A stretch of 64,000 nt of DNA from Veillonellaceae bacterium DNF00626 (GCA_001553355.1 KQ960822.1:1-64000); one strand, 5' to 3'. Counted from the stretch's first letter, positions 27,858 to 37,439 are shown. The notes: a model not told the origin generated them from the letters alone. Made by a program: numbers and translations.

Positions 27858-28915
27858 TCTCCCTCTTTTTCATATTTTTCTATTTCTTCCATAAGTGCAT
27901 CGATAAGCTCCGCTTCAGGTACACTTCTAAGCACTTTCCCTTTCCGAAATACTAAACCGGTGCCTTTGCCTCCGGCAATACCAAAATCAGCTTCTCGCGC
28001 TTCTCCCGGGCCATTGACCGCACACCCCATAACTGCTACTTTAATGGGTTTCTTGAATTTTTCTATTCGCCTTTCAACTTCTTCTGCCATATCAATCAAT
28101 TTGACTTGTGTCCGTCCGCACGTGGGACAAGAAATTAAAACAGGGCCATATTGTTGAAGACCGACAGACGAAAGTATTTCCTTAGCCGCTTTTACCTCTT
28201 TAATCGGATCATCTGTCAAAGATACTCTTATCGTATCCCCGATACCATCCAAAAGAAGTGCGCCAATACCTACTGACGACTTAATTGTACCACGATAAAG
28301 CGTACCGGCTTCTGTGACACCTAAGTGCAACGGATATTTTACTTTCTCATGAAGCATGCGATTGGCTTTTACCATCATAGGCACATCCGTGGATTTCACG
28401 GAGATGACAATATCATAAAACCCTTCTTCTTCCAATATTTTCACATGCTCCAATGCTCCGGCCACCATACCTTCTGCCGTGGGATGCCCGCCATATTCAT
28501 TTAAAATATGCTCCGGAAGAGAACCGGCATTAATACCTATACGAATGGGTATATGCTTTTCTTTGGCCATCGTCACCACTTTGACTACATTTTCTCTCTT
28601 CCCTATATTCCCCGGATTAATACGAAGTGCATCAATCCCGGATTCCATAGCCGTCAATGCTAAACGATAGTCAAAATGAATATCTGCCACCATTGGCACT
28701 GTGACTAATTTCCGCAAATCACGAAGAGCTTCCGCCGCCTTTTTATCCGGTACCGCCACTCGAACAATATCTGCCCCTGCTTTGTGCAATGCATTAATTT
28801 GCGATGCTGCATAATCGGTATCTACCGGACTAAAAGTACTCATCGTCTGAATAGCAATAGGTGCATTGCCGCCGATAAGAACAGACCCCACTCTCACTTG
28901 TCTTGTTATACTCAT
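27854..28915 (-). CDS. ispG: 4-hydroxy-3-methylbut-2-en-1-yl diphosphate synthase
   Basis: IspG (GcpE) makes HMBPP from MEcPP, the penultimate step of the non-mevalonate isoprenoid pathway. It needs a [4Fe-4S] cluster. The 353 residues contain a TIM-barrel N-terminal domain and the C-terminal iron-sulfur domain with cluster ligands Cys263, Cys266 (SCPTCGRT) and Cys298 (VMGCAVNGPGEA). ATG with GGGAGA upstream. Located twelve bases after rseP and in the same operon as dxr, so two steps of the pathway are made together. Confidence 0.97.
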   Translation of the reverse strand: MSITRQVRVGSVLIGGNAPIAIQTMSTFSPVDTDYAASQINALHKAGADIVRVAVPDKKAAEALRDLRKLVTVPMVADIHFDYRLALTAMESGIDALRINPGNIGKRENVVKVVTMAKEKHIPIRIGINAGSLPEHILNEYGGHPTAEGMVAGALEHVKILEEEGFYDIVISVKSTDVPMMVKANRMLHEKVKYPLHLGVTEAGTLYRGTIKSSVGIGALLLDGIGDTIRVSLTDDPIKEVKAAKEILSSVGLQQYGPVLISCPTCGRTQVKLIDMAEEVERRIEKFKKPIKVAVMGCAVNGPGEAREADFGIAGGKGTGLVFRKGKVLRSVPEAELIDALMEEIEKYEKEGE

Positions 28916-28927
28916 TCCATCTCCCGC

Positions 28928-29959
28928 TTATTTATAAATTGCTGTTATATCATTCTTCATCGCTAAAAGAAATAAGAACAAAAGAAAAATAATTCCTACC
29001 GATTGAATCACTATCAAAGCTCTATGCGGTAAAGCTTTCCCATAAATTCCTTCCATAACCGTAAGCCAAAAAACGCCACCGTCTAAAAGCGGAATAGGCA
29101 GTAAATTCAAAAACCCTAAATTTAAACTAAGCAATGCAATAAATGCCAAAAGAGAGACCATGCCCGAATCAGCTACCACGCCTGCCATACGTGCTACGCC
29201 AATAGGTCCGGCAACATCACCGGTTCCCTCTCCACGTACTAATCCTGCCATACCTTCATAAATCTGTTCCATAATGAATACGCAGCGATCAAAACCCATC
29301 ACTAAAGCATCAGGAAACGAAACGGGTGTTTCTGTCAATTTAGGCGTAATACCCACTATGGCTCTCCCTTGTCCATTATCTTGAGGAATAACCGTCACCG
29401 TTGCTATTTCTTTATTTCTTTCATAAGTAAGCAACAAGACACGACCTATTTTATCCGATGTTAATCGGCTGATGTCTTCCCACTTTTCTACTTTTTCTCC
29501 GTTAATAGAAATAATCTTATCTCCTGCTGCAAGCCCGGCATCATGAGCCGAGCTCCCTTCGATTGTACTCCCTACCATCGGTTCATGATTAAACGAATAC
29601 ACTCCGTTAACAGCAAAAATACCTACAAAAATAAAAAATGCCAGCAATACATTAAAAATAGAACCGGCTAATATAACTATCAACCTGGCCCATACCGGTT
29701 TTTGGGAAAATACCCTTTCATCAGTATTTTCATCTTCACCCATCCCGGCAATTTTATTATACCCTCCTAAGGGAATCAGGCGAAGGGAATATTCCGTTTC
29801 ACCTTTCCTGCATGAACAAATCTTAGGACCAAAGCCCACCGCAAATTCATCCACTTTCATTCCTGTGGCTTTCGCCAAAAGAAAATGACCACTTTCATGA
29901 ATAATCACAATAACCGCAAACACAAAAATCGGTGCCAAAATTGAACTTAACATATACAT
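28928..29959 (-). CDS. rseP: Site-2 membrane metalloprotease RseP/RasP
   Basis: Intramembrane zinc protease that cleaves anti-sigma factors and signal peptide remnants. The 343 residues have the zinc motif HESGH (H21, E22, H25) in the first transmembrane helix, one PDZ domain (about 120-200), and the third metal ligand motif LLDGG in a C-terminal helix. Four transmembrane segments are visible. Its start overlaps the end of dxr by 13 bases. Placement between dxr and ispG is a classic Firmicute arrangement. Confidence 0.95.
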   Translation of the reverse strand: MYMLSSILAPIFVFAVIVIIHESGHFLLAKATGMKVDEFAVGFGPKICSCRKGETEYSLRLIPLGGYNKIAGMGEDENTDERVFSQKPVWARLIVILAGSIFNVLLAFFIFVGIFAVNGVYSFNHEPMVGSTIEGSSAHDAGLAAGDKIISINGEKVEKWEDISRLTSDKIGRVLLLTYERNKEIATVTVIPQDNGQGRAIVGITPKLTETPVSFPDALVMGFDRCVFIMEQIYEGMAGLVRGEGTGDVAGPIGVARMAGVVADSGMVSLLAFIALLSLNLGFLNLLPIPLLDGGVFWLTVMEGIYGKALPHRALIVIQSVGIIFLLFLFLLAMKNDITAIYK

Positions 29960-31110
29960 CCTCTACTTATTATTTCTTCCGCCAATAAACGACTTTCTTT
30001 ATCAGCTTGTAAAATATCTTCTACTGATGTAATGGCAGATCGATGCCATTTTGTCAGCACTGTTTCCACCACATCATAAATTTGCAAAAAAGAAATACGA
30101 CCTCCGATAAATGCACGAATAGCTTCTTCATTAGCCGCATTAAATACGGTCGTCATATCTCCGCCTGCCTTTCCGGCCTCAAAAGCCAGTGGCAGTGAAC
30201 GGAATACTTGGACATTCGGCTTTTCAATAATAATAGATGAAATTTGCGACCAATCCATAAACTCATGAGACGGTGAATATTTCCTTTCAGGATAAGTAAG
30301 GGCAAATTGAATAGGAAGCCTCATATCCGGATTCCCTAATTGTGCCATGATCGAACCATCCTTATATTCCACCATGGAATGAATCAAACTTTGAGGTTGT
30401 ACCACCACTTCAATTTGATTGTAATCTATATCAAAAAGCCAATGAGCTTCTATTACTTCTAAGCCTTTGTTAAACATGGTAGCTGAGTCTAATGTGACTT
30501 TTTGTCCCATCTGCCAGGTGGGATGCTTCATTGCCTCCTCCACTGTCACCGATGTCAACTGTTCTTTCGTATATCCTCTAAAAGGCCCGCCGGACGCTGT
30601 AATAATTAATTTATGAATTCCTTTTTTGTCCTGACCTAAAATAGATTGAAAAATCGCACTATGCTCGCTGTCTACCGGACGTATGAGCACCGCATTTTCC
30701 TTTGCTGCTGCCATAACCAATTCACCGCCGGCAACTAAAGTTTCTTTATTGGCCAACGCTATTTCTTTTCTATTTTTAATCGCGGTGAGCGTGGGCAAAA
30801 GTCCGGCAATTCCTACTACTGACACCAAAACCAAATCCACGTCATCAGCACAAACACAATCAGTCAATGCAGACTCTCCAATGAGTACAGTAGCATTTCC
30901 TTGATACAAATCTTTAAAGGCTTTCCCTGCTTTTTCATCAGTTACCACAATCGTATGAGGATGAAACTCCTCTGCTTGACGCAGCAATGCATTAATATTT
31001 TTCTTAGCAGCAATCACCGACGCATGAAATAAATCGGGATACAACCGTAATACATCCATTGTTTGCATCCCTATCGAGCCGGTACTGCCGAGTATCGCTA
31101 TTTCTTTCAT
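29947..31110 (-). CDS. dxr: 1-deoxy-D-xylulose 5-phosphate reductoisomerase
   Basis: Dxr converts DXP to MEP with NADPH, the first committed step of the non-mevalonate pathway. The 387 residues show the N-terminal NADPH fold (ILGSTGSIGMQTMDV, about 5-19), the metal- and substrate-binding motifs PVDSEHSAIFQ and ITASGGPFRG, and KVTLDSATMFNKGLE. The length is normal. It sits nine bases after cdsA and overlaps rseP. Confidence 0.97.
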   Translation of the reverse strand: MKEIAILGSTGSIGMQTMDVLRLYPDLFHASVIAAKKNINALLRQAEEFHPHTIVVTDEKAGKAFKDLYQGNATVLIGESALTDCVCADDVDLVLVSVVGIAGLLPTLTAIKNRKEIALANKETLVAGGELVMAAAKENAVLIRPVDSEHSAIFQSILGQDKKGIHKLIITASGGPFRGYTKEQLTSVTVEEAMKHPTWQMGQKVTLDSATMFNKGLEVIEAHWLFDIDYNQIEVVVQPQSLIHSMVEYKDGSIMAQLGNPDMRLPIQFALTYPERKYSPSHEFMDWSQISSIIIEKPNVQVFRSLPLAFEAGKAGGDMTTVFNAANEEAIRAFIGGRISFLQIYDVVETVLTKWHRSAITSVEDILQADKESRLLAEEIISRGCIC

Positions 31111-31119
31111 GAAAGCCTC

Positions 31120-31926
31120 TTACCTCAAAATCAAAAACAAAAATACAGCCGGTGCTACAAATAAAAGACTATCGAAACGATCCAACATGCCCCCATGTCC
31201 CGGAAGTATTTGCCCGGAATCTTTGATATCACAATACCGTTTCATATAAGATTCAAATAAATCTCCCACGGGTGCCATAATGGATATAATCAGCCCTAAT
31301 AAAAAGCCTTGAATAAGCGAAAATCCAAAACAAAACGACCATATCACAGAAATAATAATCGTGCCAACCATTCCTCCGATCAATCCTTCTATTGTTTTAT
31401 TAGGACTGATATGAGGAGCCATTTTCCGTTTACCCCACCTTCGACCGACAAAATAAGCAAATGTATCACTGGCCCATGTACCGATAAAAGCAAGTAAAAC
31501 GAAGAATATGCCGTCCTCAATAGCCAAAGGAGTCAGATACATTGATTGATGTACCTGCCTAAGGCACAAAAGAGACCCAAATCCTATACCGATATATAAT
31601 ACACCAAAAACAGTATAAATTAATGCCGGCAAAGCATCCCCCCGTATGCGTAAAACGGAAAAAAGAAGACATAAAAAAGCCAAAATCAAAATACTAAAAA
31701 AATGCAACAAAGAATACCTTCCTGCTGCTATGGATACCGCAAGCAATGCCACAAATGCGGGATAGAAAAAAACAGGAACATCGATATGATTCCACATGGC
31801 TTTATATTCCTTGAAACAAAGAACCATCGCACCGAAAACAGCCGCTGTGAGCAAAATACCGCCTTGCCACACGAGACCTAAAATAGCAAGAATGCCAATG
31901 ACTGCGGTTATTACACGATTTTTCAT
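31120..31926 (-). CDS. cdsA: Phosphatidate cytidylyltransferase
   Basis: CdsA makes CDP-diacylglycerol from phosphatidic acid and CTP for phospholipid synthesis. About 268 residues with eight or so transmembrane helices and the family signature near the C terminus (SPNKTIEGLIGGMVG, then DLFESYMKRYCDIKDSGQILPGHGG). The start is ATG 31926 with ACGGAGG upstream; a longer frame of 17 codons runs into uppS and hides the RBS. The ATG overlaps the uppS stop. Confidence 0.95.
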   Translation of the reverse strand: MKNRVITAVIGILAILGLVWQGGILLTAAVFGAMVLCFKEYKAMWNHIDVPVFFYPAFVALLAVSIAAGRYSLLHFFSILILAFLCLLFSVLRIRGDALPALIYTVFGVLYIGIGFGSLLCLRQVHQSMYLTPLAIEDGIFFVLLAFIGTWASDTFAYFVGRRWGKRKMAPHISPNKTIEGLIGGMVGTIIISVIWSFCFGFSLIQGFLLGLIISIMAPVGDLFESYMKRYCDIKDSGQILPGHGGMLDRFDSLLFVAPAVFLFLILR

Positions 31927-32648
31927 GAATGTTCCTCCGTCAAGCCCCCAAAGCGCCGATCTCTTCCGGCAAACCACTCGAGTGCTTTATCCAATTCTTC
32001 TTCCGTAAAGTCAGGCCACAACACGGGCGTAAAATACAGTTCACTATAAGAAATCTGCCACAAAAGGAAATTGGAAATGCGAATATCACCACCGGTGCGT
32101 ATAAATAAATCTACATCCGATGATGCTGAAGGATAAAGATATTTACTTACTATTTCTTCTGATATATCCGACAATTCAAGGCTATCCGCTTTCACATCAG
32201 CTGCCATATGCTTTATAGCTCGTACCAATTCACTACGCCCACCGTAATTAATCGCTACATTGAGTATCAAGCCATCATTCGTCGCTGTATCTTTTTCACA
32301 ATTCCGAATTCCTTCTTGTAAGGATTTGGATAATACCGATACATCCCCGATAATATGCACTTGCACATTGTCTTTCACTAATTCTCGTAACTGACTTATC
32401 AAATAATCCTTAAACAGATGCATCAAAAATTTCACTTCCGGTGCCGGACGTTTCCAATTTTCCGTAGAAAAAGCATATAAAGTAAGGCAATGAATTCCCC
32501 GATGTGCCGCTGCTTGAACAATTTTCTTTACATTCTTTGCCCCTATCCGGTGACCGTAAGTGCGTTCTCGTTCGCGCTTCTGTGCCCATCTGCCATTTCC
32601 ATCAAGAATAATAGACACATGCCTCGGAATTTTATTTTCATTCACCAT
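31923..32648 (-). CDS. uppS: Undecaprenyl diphosphate synthase
   Basis: UppS condenses IPP units to the C55 lipid carrier used for peptidoglycan and surface glycans. About 241 residues with the catalytic motif ILDGNGRWAQKR (about 13-24), the YAFSTENWKRP region, and the C-terminal LFIRTGGDIRISNFLLWQ with the RIS motif. The start is ATG 32648 with GAGGAG upstream. It overlaps the end of the preceding 73-residue ORF. Confidence 0.96.
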   Translation of the reverse strand: MVNENKIPRHVSIILDGNGRWAQKRERERTYGHRIGAKNVKKIVQAAAHRGIHCLTLYAFSTENWKRPAPEVKFLMHLFKDYLISQLRELVKDNVQVHIIGDVSVLSKSLQEGIRNCEKDTATNDGLILNVAINYGGRSELVRAIKHMAADVKADSLELSDISEEIVSKYLYPSASSDVDLFIRTGGDIRISNFLLWQISYSELYFTPVLWPDFTEEELDKALEWFAGRDRRFGGLTEEHS

Positions 32649-32859
32649 GACCGCACTCCTCAATTATCAGCTTTTTCCAGTCACTTTCTGTTTTTTCATT
32701 ATATGTCATTCGTGGCATAATCACCGGCTTCTCTCCTGTACGCACCCAGTAATAATCCGATGATAACGAATACCGAGTTCCCCGTGTCACATCAGCATTA
32801 ACACTTTCTATTTCATCATTGGTGCAAGCCATGCCGGGATATTTCTTCATCACCATCAC
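32638..32859 (-). CDS. Small hypothetical protein between frr and uppS
   Basis: I do not recognise this 73-residue protein. It contains Y-Y-W-V-R and KPVIMPRMTYNEKTESDWKK stretches and a C-terminal ECGHGE, with no membrane helix or signal. Its start (GTG 32859 or ATG 32856) overlaps the frr stop and its end overlaps uppS, so it is embedded in the operon and likely translated by coupling. A cytoplasmic accessory role is all that can be said. Confidence 0.6.
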   Translation of the reverse strand: MMVMKKYPGMACTNDEIESVNADVTRGTRYSLSSDYYWVRTGEKPVIMPRMTYNEKTESDWKKLIIEECGHGE

Positions 32860-33413
32860 ACAGACATAATTTCCTTTACTTTTTTATCTGTCACAGCTTC
32901 TGCTTCTTTTATCTTATCATCCGTAAGCTTCTGAATTTTTTCCTCTGCCACCTTGATAATATCTTTCGATACATCTTCATCTTTTTCCTGCTTTTTCAGG
33001 AAATCATTACCTTCACGGCGAATATTTCTAATAGCCACTTTAGCATCTTCTGCTTTCTTATTGACTACTTTAACCAACTCTTTCCGCCGTTCTTCTGTTA
33101 ATTGCGGAATCGCCATACGAATCACATTACCATCATTCATTGGTACTAAACCTAAATCAGACATATTAATAGCTTTTTCAATATCTTTCAATAAGCTTTT
33201 ATCCCATGGCTGAATCACAAGAAGTTTTGCTTCCGGTACCGTCACAGAAGCCACTTGTGTTACCGGAGTTTTAGCCCCATAATAATCAACGAAAACTCGA
33301 TCCAACAAAGAGGGCGTAGCTTGCCCTGTACGAATAGATACAAATTCATTTCTTAACGCTTGAATGGATTTGTCCATTTTTTCTGTCAAAACGCGTAATT
33401 CTTCATCAAACAT
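32856..33413 (-). CDS. frr: Ribosome recycling factor
   Basis: RRF works with EF-G to split post-termination ribosomes. The 185 residues have the family length; RTGQATPSLLDRVFVDYYG (about 28-46) and the C-terminal helical bundle with RKELVKVVNKKAEDAKVAIRN are diagnostic. It follows pyrH by one base, the usual pyrH-frr order. Confidence 0.97.
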   Translation of the reverse strand: MFDEELRVLTEKMDKSIQALRNEFVSIRTGQATPSLLDRVFVDYYGAKTPVTQVASVTVPEAKLLVIQPWDKSLLKDIEKAINMSDLGLVPMNDGNVIRMAIPQLTEERRKELVKVVNKKAEDAKVAIRNIRREGNDFLKKQEKDEDVSKDIIKVAEEKIQKLTDDKIKEAEAVTDKKVKEIMSV

Positions 33414-33414
33414 G

Positions 33415-34137
33415 TTATTTCTCCTCTATAAATGTACCAAGGGTTTCTCCTTTGGCTGCTTTTATAATATTTCCCGGAACATCAATATTAAATACAACAA
33501 TCGGTATTTTATTATTCATGCAAAGCGTAATAGCCGTATTATCCATCACTGCCAAATTCTTCTGCAACACATCCTGATACGTCAGATGTGTAAACATTTT
33601 TGCTTCCGGATGAAACTTTGGATCCGCTTCATAGACACCATCAGTTTGCTTCTTTGCCATGAGCATCACGTCTGCTTCAATTTCTGCCGATCGCAATGCC
33701 GCTGTCGTATCCGTAGTGAAATAAGGATTTCCTGTACCGGCGCCAAAAATCACCACACGACCTTTCTCCAAATGTCTCATCGCTCTGCGACGGATATAAG
33801 GTTCAGCAATTTGTTTCATTTCAATAGCCGTTTGGACTCTTGTAGAAACACCTATTTTTTCCAATGCATCTTGAAGTGCCACTGAATTAATGACCGTAGC
33901 AAGCATTCCCATATAATCTGCAGAACTACGATCCATACCACCGGCACTTCCCTTCATTCCACGCCAGAAATTTCCGCCGCCTACGACCACAGCTACTTCA
34001 ATTCCCATTTCGCTCACTGCTTTAATTTCAGAAGACAGGCGATACACCACCTCCGGATCAATACCGAACCCCTTATCATTGGCCAGTGCCTCACCGCTCA
34101 ATTTAAGCATTACTCTCTTATACTGTTGCTTTTCCAT
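33415..34137 (-). CDS. pyrH: UMP kinase
   Basis: PyrH phosphorylates UMP to UDP. The product is about 240 residues of the amino-acid-kinase fold, with [11 protein letters not shown] near the N terminus, [11 protein letters not shown] (about 53-63) and the acceptor-site region [17 protein letters not shown]. The start is ATG 34137, nine bases after AGAGGTG; a GTG four codons upstream overlaps that RBS. A promoter and the tsf terminator lie just upstream, so pyrH may start its own transcription unit. Confidence 0.96.
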   Translation of the reverse strand: MEKQQYKRVMLKLSGEALANDKGFGIDPEVVYRLSSEIKAVSEMGIEVAVVVGGGNFWRGMKGSAGGMDRSSADYMGMLATVINSVALQDALEKIGVSTRVQTAIEMKQIAEPYIRRRAMRHLEKGRVVIFGAGTGNPYFTTDTTAALRSAEIEADVMLMAKKQTDGVYEADPKFHPEAKMFTHLTYQDVLQKNLAVMDNTAITLCMNNKIPIVVFNIDVPGNIIKAAKGETLGTFIEEK

Positions 34138-34172
34138 TCCGGATTTCACCTCTATCTCTATTCATTTCTTTT

Positions 34173-34201
34173 ATTATAAATGATTTTGTCTATTTATAAA
34201 A
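34173..34201 (-). promoter_or_regulatory. Candidate pyrH promoter
   Basis: TTTTAT (34196-34201), a 17-base spacer and a perfect TATAAT (34173-34178) on the minus strand, located just after the tsf terminator. The -35 box is weak. Confidence 0.5.
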
Positions 34202-34231
34202 TAAGAGAACACCATTGTGTCCCCTTATTTT
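34198..34231 (-). terminator. Terminator after tsf
   Basis: A 15-bp stem, AAAATAAG extended by GGGACAC / GTGTTCT and CTTATTTT, with a short AATG loop. It starts 8 bases past the tsf stop and separates rpsB-tsf from pyrH onwards. Confidence 0.8.
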
Positions 34232-34238
34232 GTAAATT

Positions 34239-35114
34239 TTACTGATTAATCTGTTTAGCCACTTCTTCTGCTAAATTATCCTGTTTCTTTTCAATTCCTT
34301 CACCAAGCTGATACCGGCTAAACCGTACAACGGAGGCTCCTTTAGATTTCAGCAACTGAGTAATGGAGATATCTCCATCTCGAATGAACGGCTGATCCAC
34401 AAGACATACTTCCTTGTAATATTTATTAATTCGTCCGATAACCATCTTTTCAATAATATCTTCCGGCTTTCCTTCATTTCGAGCCTGTTCACGAAGCACT
34501 TCCTTTTCGTGATCCAATTCTGCTCCCGGCACTTCACTTCTTTCCAAATATGCGGGGTTAGCAGCAGCCACTTGCATCGCTAAATCTTTACCTAATTCAG
34601 CATCTCCGCCTTTTACTTCTACCAAAACGCCGATTTTCCCGCCGCCATGAATATAACTGTATACCTGACCTTCAGCACTTTCATAACGTACAAAACGACG
34701 AATATTGATATTTTCACCCATATTGGCAACAGCTTCTGTCACCACTTCTTTCACAGTCTTTCCATCCAATGAAGAAGCAAGCAATGCTTCCACATCAGCC
34801 GGATTCACATCTACAATCTGCTTAGCAATAGACGAAGCCAAAGATTGGAAATTTTCATTATGCCCCACGAAATCAGTTTCGCAGTTCACTTCTACGATAA
34901 CACCCACTTTTCCATCTTCAGAAATAGAAGACATAACAGCGCCTTCTGCTGCCACACGAGATGCTTTCTTTGCTGCTTGGGACAATCCCTTTTCTCGAAG
35001 AATATCAGTAGCTTTTGCTACATCACCATCAGCTTCCACCAAAGCCTTCTTACAATCCATCATACCGGCACCGGTAGATATACGCAATTCTTTTACCATA
35101 CTTGCTGTAATCAT
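34239..35114 (-). CDS. tsf: Elongation factor Ts
   Basis: EF-Ts is the GDP/GTP exchange factor for EF-Tu. The 291 residues have the N-terminal UBA-like domain (VKELRISTGAGMMDCKKAL), the conserved TDFV motif (CETDFVGHNENF, about 79-90) and two dimerisation-core halves. The length equals that of typical Firmicute EF-Ts. It follows rpsB by 36 bases. Confidence 0.98.
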   Translation of the reverse strand: MITASMVKELRISTGAGMMDCKKALVEADGDVAKATDILREKGLSQAAKKASRVAAEGAVMSSISEDGKVGVIVEVNCETDFVGHNENFQSLASSIAKQIVDVNPADVEALLASSLDGKTVKEVVTEAVANMGENINIRRFVRYESAEGQVYSYIHGGGKIGVLVEVKGGDAELGKDLAMQVAAANPAYLERSEVPGAELDHEKEVLREQARNEGKPEDIIEKMVIGRINKYYKEVCLVDQPFIRDGDISITQLLKSKGASVVRFSRYQLGEGIEKKQDNLAEEVAKQINQ

Positions 35115-35150
35115 ATAATAACCTCCACTAAAAACAAGGTATTTATCCTA

Positions 35151-35939
35151 TTATTCCTGAACTTCCTCAGTTTCTTTCGATTCTTCCGCTTCACTATCTT
35201 CTTCCGCTTCTTTATCTTCTGCTACTTCTTTCTCTTCTTCAGAAGATTCTTCCTGCTGACCCTGACGACCTTCCAACACAGCATCAGCCATTTTGCCTGC
35301 CAAAAGTCTTACCGCACGGATAGCATCATCATTTGCCGGAATCGGGAACTCAATTACATCCGGATCACAATTCGTATCCACCGTAGCTACTACCGGAATA
35401 TTCAACTTGCGTGCTTCCTTAACCGCAATTTCTTCCTTCTTAGAATCAATCACAACTATCACGCCGGGAATCTTCTTCATATCTTTGATGCCGCCCAAAT
35501 TCTTCTGAAGCTTTTCAAGCTCACGCTGCATCAAAATAACTTCCTTTTTCGGATACTGTTCAACCGTACCATCTTCAAACATCTTTTCCAATTCTTTCAA
35601 ACGAGCTACACGCGTCTGAATAGTACGGAAATTCGTAAGCATACCGCCCAACCAACGTTCATTAACATAGAACATATTGCAACGCTGTGCTTCTTCTTTT
35701 ACTGCCGTCTGTGCTTGTTTCTTCGTTCCTACAAAAAGAATCGGTGCTCCGCTTGCAGCCACTTCACGTACAAAATTATACGCTTCTTCTACTTTCTTTA
35801 CCGTCTTCTGTAAATCAATGATATAAATACCATTGCGTTCCGTAAAAATGTACTTTGCCATCTTCGGATTCCAACGACGGGTCTGATGACCGAAATGAAC
35901 ACCTGCTTCTAATAATTGTTTCATGGATACAACTGACAT
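35151..35939 (-). CDS. rpsB: Ribosomal protein S2
   Basis: S2 of the 30S subunit. The first 228 residues match the family ([22 protein letters not shown] at the start, the motif [12 protein letters not shown] in the middle). The last 33 residues or so are almost all Glu, Asp, Ser and Lys, giving an acidic low-complexity tail longer than in most S2 proteins. AGGAGG precedes the ATG. First gene of rpsB-tsf, with its own promoter and a leader of about 95 bases. Confidence 0.98.
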   Translation of the reverse strand: MSVVSMKQLLEAGVHFGHQTRRWNPKMAKYIFTERNGIYIIDLQKTVKKVEEAYNFVREVAASGAPILFVGTKKQAQTAVKEEAQRCNMFYVNERWLGGMLTNFRTIQTRVARLKELEKMFEDGTVEQYPKKEVILMQRELEKLQKNLGGIKDMKKIPGVIVVIDSKKEEIAVKEARKLNIPVVATVDTNCDPDVIEFPIPANDDAIRAVRLLAGKMADAVLEGRQGQQEESSEEEKEVAEDKEAEEDSEAEESKETEEVQE

Positions 35940-36032
35940 AATATAACCTCCTGTTAATAACCTCTGTCTGCTTCCCCTTTTGTAGACACCCTAAGGCACA
36001 GTTACAAAATCCACAGACATGTGTACTCATGC
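35940..36032 (-). ncRNA. rpsB 5' leader with long-range pairing
   Basis: The predicted leader of about 93 bases has TGTCTG near its 5' end that can pair with CAGACA close to the RBS, with a second TGTCTAC between them that could compete. This layout suits autoregulation by S2, but I know of no exact model for it and have not tested conservation. Confidence 0.4.
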
Positions 36033-36038
36033 CTTTTT

Positions 36039-36067
36039 ATTTTATCAAAAAGAAATAGAGATATCAA
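36039..36067 (-). promoter_or_regulatory. rpsB promoter
   Basis: TTGATA (36062-36067), a 17-base spacer and TAAAAT (36039-36044) on the minus strand. Confidence 0.7.
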
Positions 36068-36130
36068 GAAAATATTTTTCTGTTTTGACAAAATTTTATC
36101 AAAAAGTAGCGCCCATTTTTTCACCATGCT

Positions 36131-37264
36131 ATGATAAGAAAAAACGAAAGCGTGGCATATATGAATATTTCCTTTTCTACCGAACAAAACAAACCTAAAA
36201 AAATGCATTTAGAATTTCTCCGTTTCCTTTGCATTTGGCTTGTCATGTTTACCCACACAGCCACTGCCGGATTTTCCATCTATTTAGTTCGTCCGGAATC
36301 TTTATTTTTTCCTTTATATATACTCGTTCCATTCTATGTCAAAATAGCTGTCCCTATATTTTTCATAATATCCGGTGCCCTTCTCCTTCCAAAAGAAGAA
36401 AGTATTACAAGCATCTTCAAAAAACGAATTTATCGCTTCATTCAAGTCATTTTTATTTTTTCCCTCATCAACTACATATATTTTTACCACAACCTGCCAC
36501 TAACGCTTTGGGGGCATGTAGAAAAATTTTTCACCTTGATATACACTTCCCACATGGTAACGGCCTATTATTTTCTTTACATTTATGTTGCGTTTCTCCT
36601 CATGCTTCCTATTTGGAGAGTGTTAGTTAAACATCTGACCAACCAATTATTTTTATACCTAATCGGTCTTCATTTGTTTTTTGTCGGTATCGTGCCTATT
36701 ATTTCCTTTCTTATTTTTAAAGGCACGGCAGAAATCAACGGCTTTATCAATCCTATTTTAGCCATCAGTGAGCCGACCTTCTATTTCCTTATCGGCTACT
36801 GGATAGAAAATAGACTTCCATCAAGCTACTTAAATAAAAGAAATATGACTTACTTAGGCATAGCCTCTTTCATTGGCACAGTCATCGCTGCCTCCATGAC
36901 CTACTATCACGGCGTGATTGCCGGTGGACTCACTGAAGCCATTTCGGAACGTTTTTACGATTCCTTCCTCTTCATAAATACAGCCTTTGTATACTGTATC
37001 ACACGCTATTGGTTTATAAGACATGAAATATCAACCACTACAAGAAATATTTTACTTTTCTTAGGCAGCACCGCGTTCGGAGTCATGCTATTAGAAGAAA
37101 TCACCCGTGCACTCACGCACCCTTTCTTCACGCACATACTCTTAACGTATCTTCCCCGTTTCCCTTTCATTGATGCCATCCTATGGATTTCATCCGCCTA
37201 CGCCTTAGGCATTCTCTTTACATACCTAATCAAAAAAACTTCTTACTTCAAGCACTTAATATGA
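36131..37264 (+). CDS. Membrane acyltransferase (acyltransferase 3 family)
   Basis: An integral membrane O-acyltransferase of the OatA/WecH/NolL-like family, which transfers acetyl or other acyl groups to surface glycans. The 377 residues contain about ten hydrophobic helices. The early motif HLEFLRFLCIWLVMFTHT, with the conserved catalytic-type His in its last residues, and an Arg in the following loop fit the family. There is no SGNH domain. No surface-polysaccharide genes are adjacent, so the substrate is unknown. Start uncertain: ATG 36131 or, ten codons later, ATG 36161; neither has a strong RBS. Confidence 0.85.
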   Translation: MIRKNESVAYMNISFSTEQNKPKKMHLEFLRFLCIWLVMFTHTATAGFSIYLVRPESLFFPLYILVPFYVKIAVPIFFIISGALLLPKEESITSIFKKRIYRFIQVIFIFSLINYIYFYHNLPLTLWGHVEKFFTLIYTSHMVTAYYFLYIYVAFLLMLPIWRVLVKHLTNQLFLYLIGLHLFFVGIVPIISFLIFKGTAEINGFINPILAISEPTFYFLIGYWIENRLPSSYLNKRNMTYLGIASFIGTVIAASMTYYHGVIAGGLTEAISERFYDSFLFINTAFVYCITRYWFIRHEISTTTRNILLFLGSTAFGVMLLEEITRALTHPFFTHILLTYLPRFPFIDAILWISSAYALGILFTYLIKKTSYFKHLI

Positions 37265-37410
37265 CAGTCCAAAACAATACGCCGGTCAAATCCTGATTTT
37301 TATGTAAAATAACCTGATAGGGCATGATTGTCCCAATGAGTCAATGGCCTGATTCTATATTTGAAAATAAGCAAATCGCGTTTTCTCGTCATCTGATTTC
37401 TTCATCTCTC
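37265..37410. other. Intergenic spacer after the acyltransferase
   Basis: Together with the small RNA and the pit terminator this is a gene-free stretch of about 390 bases. No terminator for the acyltransferase and no coding signal are evident in this part. Confidence 0.4.
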
Positions 37411-37439
37411 TTGTAAATTTTATTTACTACGTATATACT
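37411..37439 (+). promoter_or_regulatory. Promoter of a candidate small RNA
   Basis: TTGTAA (37411-37416), a 17-base spacer and TATACT (37434-37439) on the plus strand. Transcription would start about seven bases on, immediately before a long hairpin with a T-run and with no ORF between. Confidence 0.65.

Noticed and set aside
34845-35813. 322-codon plus-strand frame opposite tsf and rpsB
   Set aside because: It is the antisense shadow of tsf and rpsB; its Phe/Arg-rich translation is the usual reverse reading of Lys/Glu-rich coding DNA.
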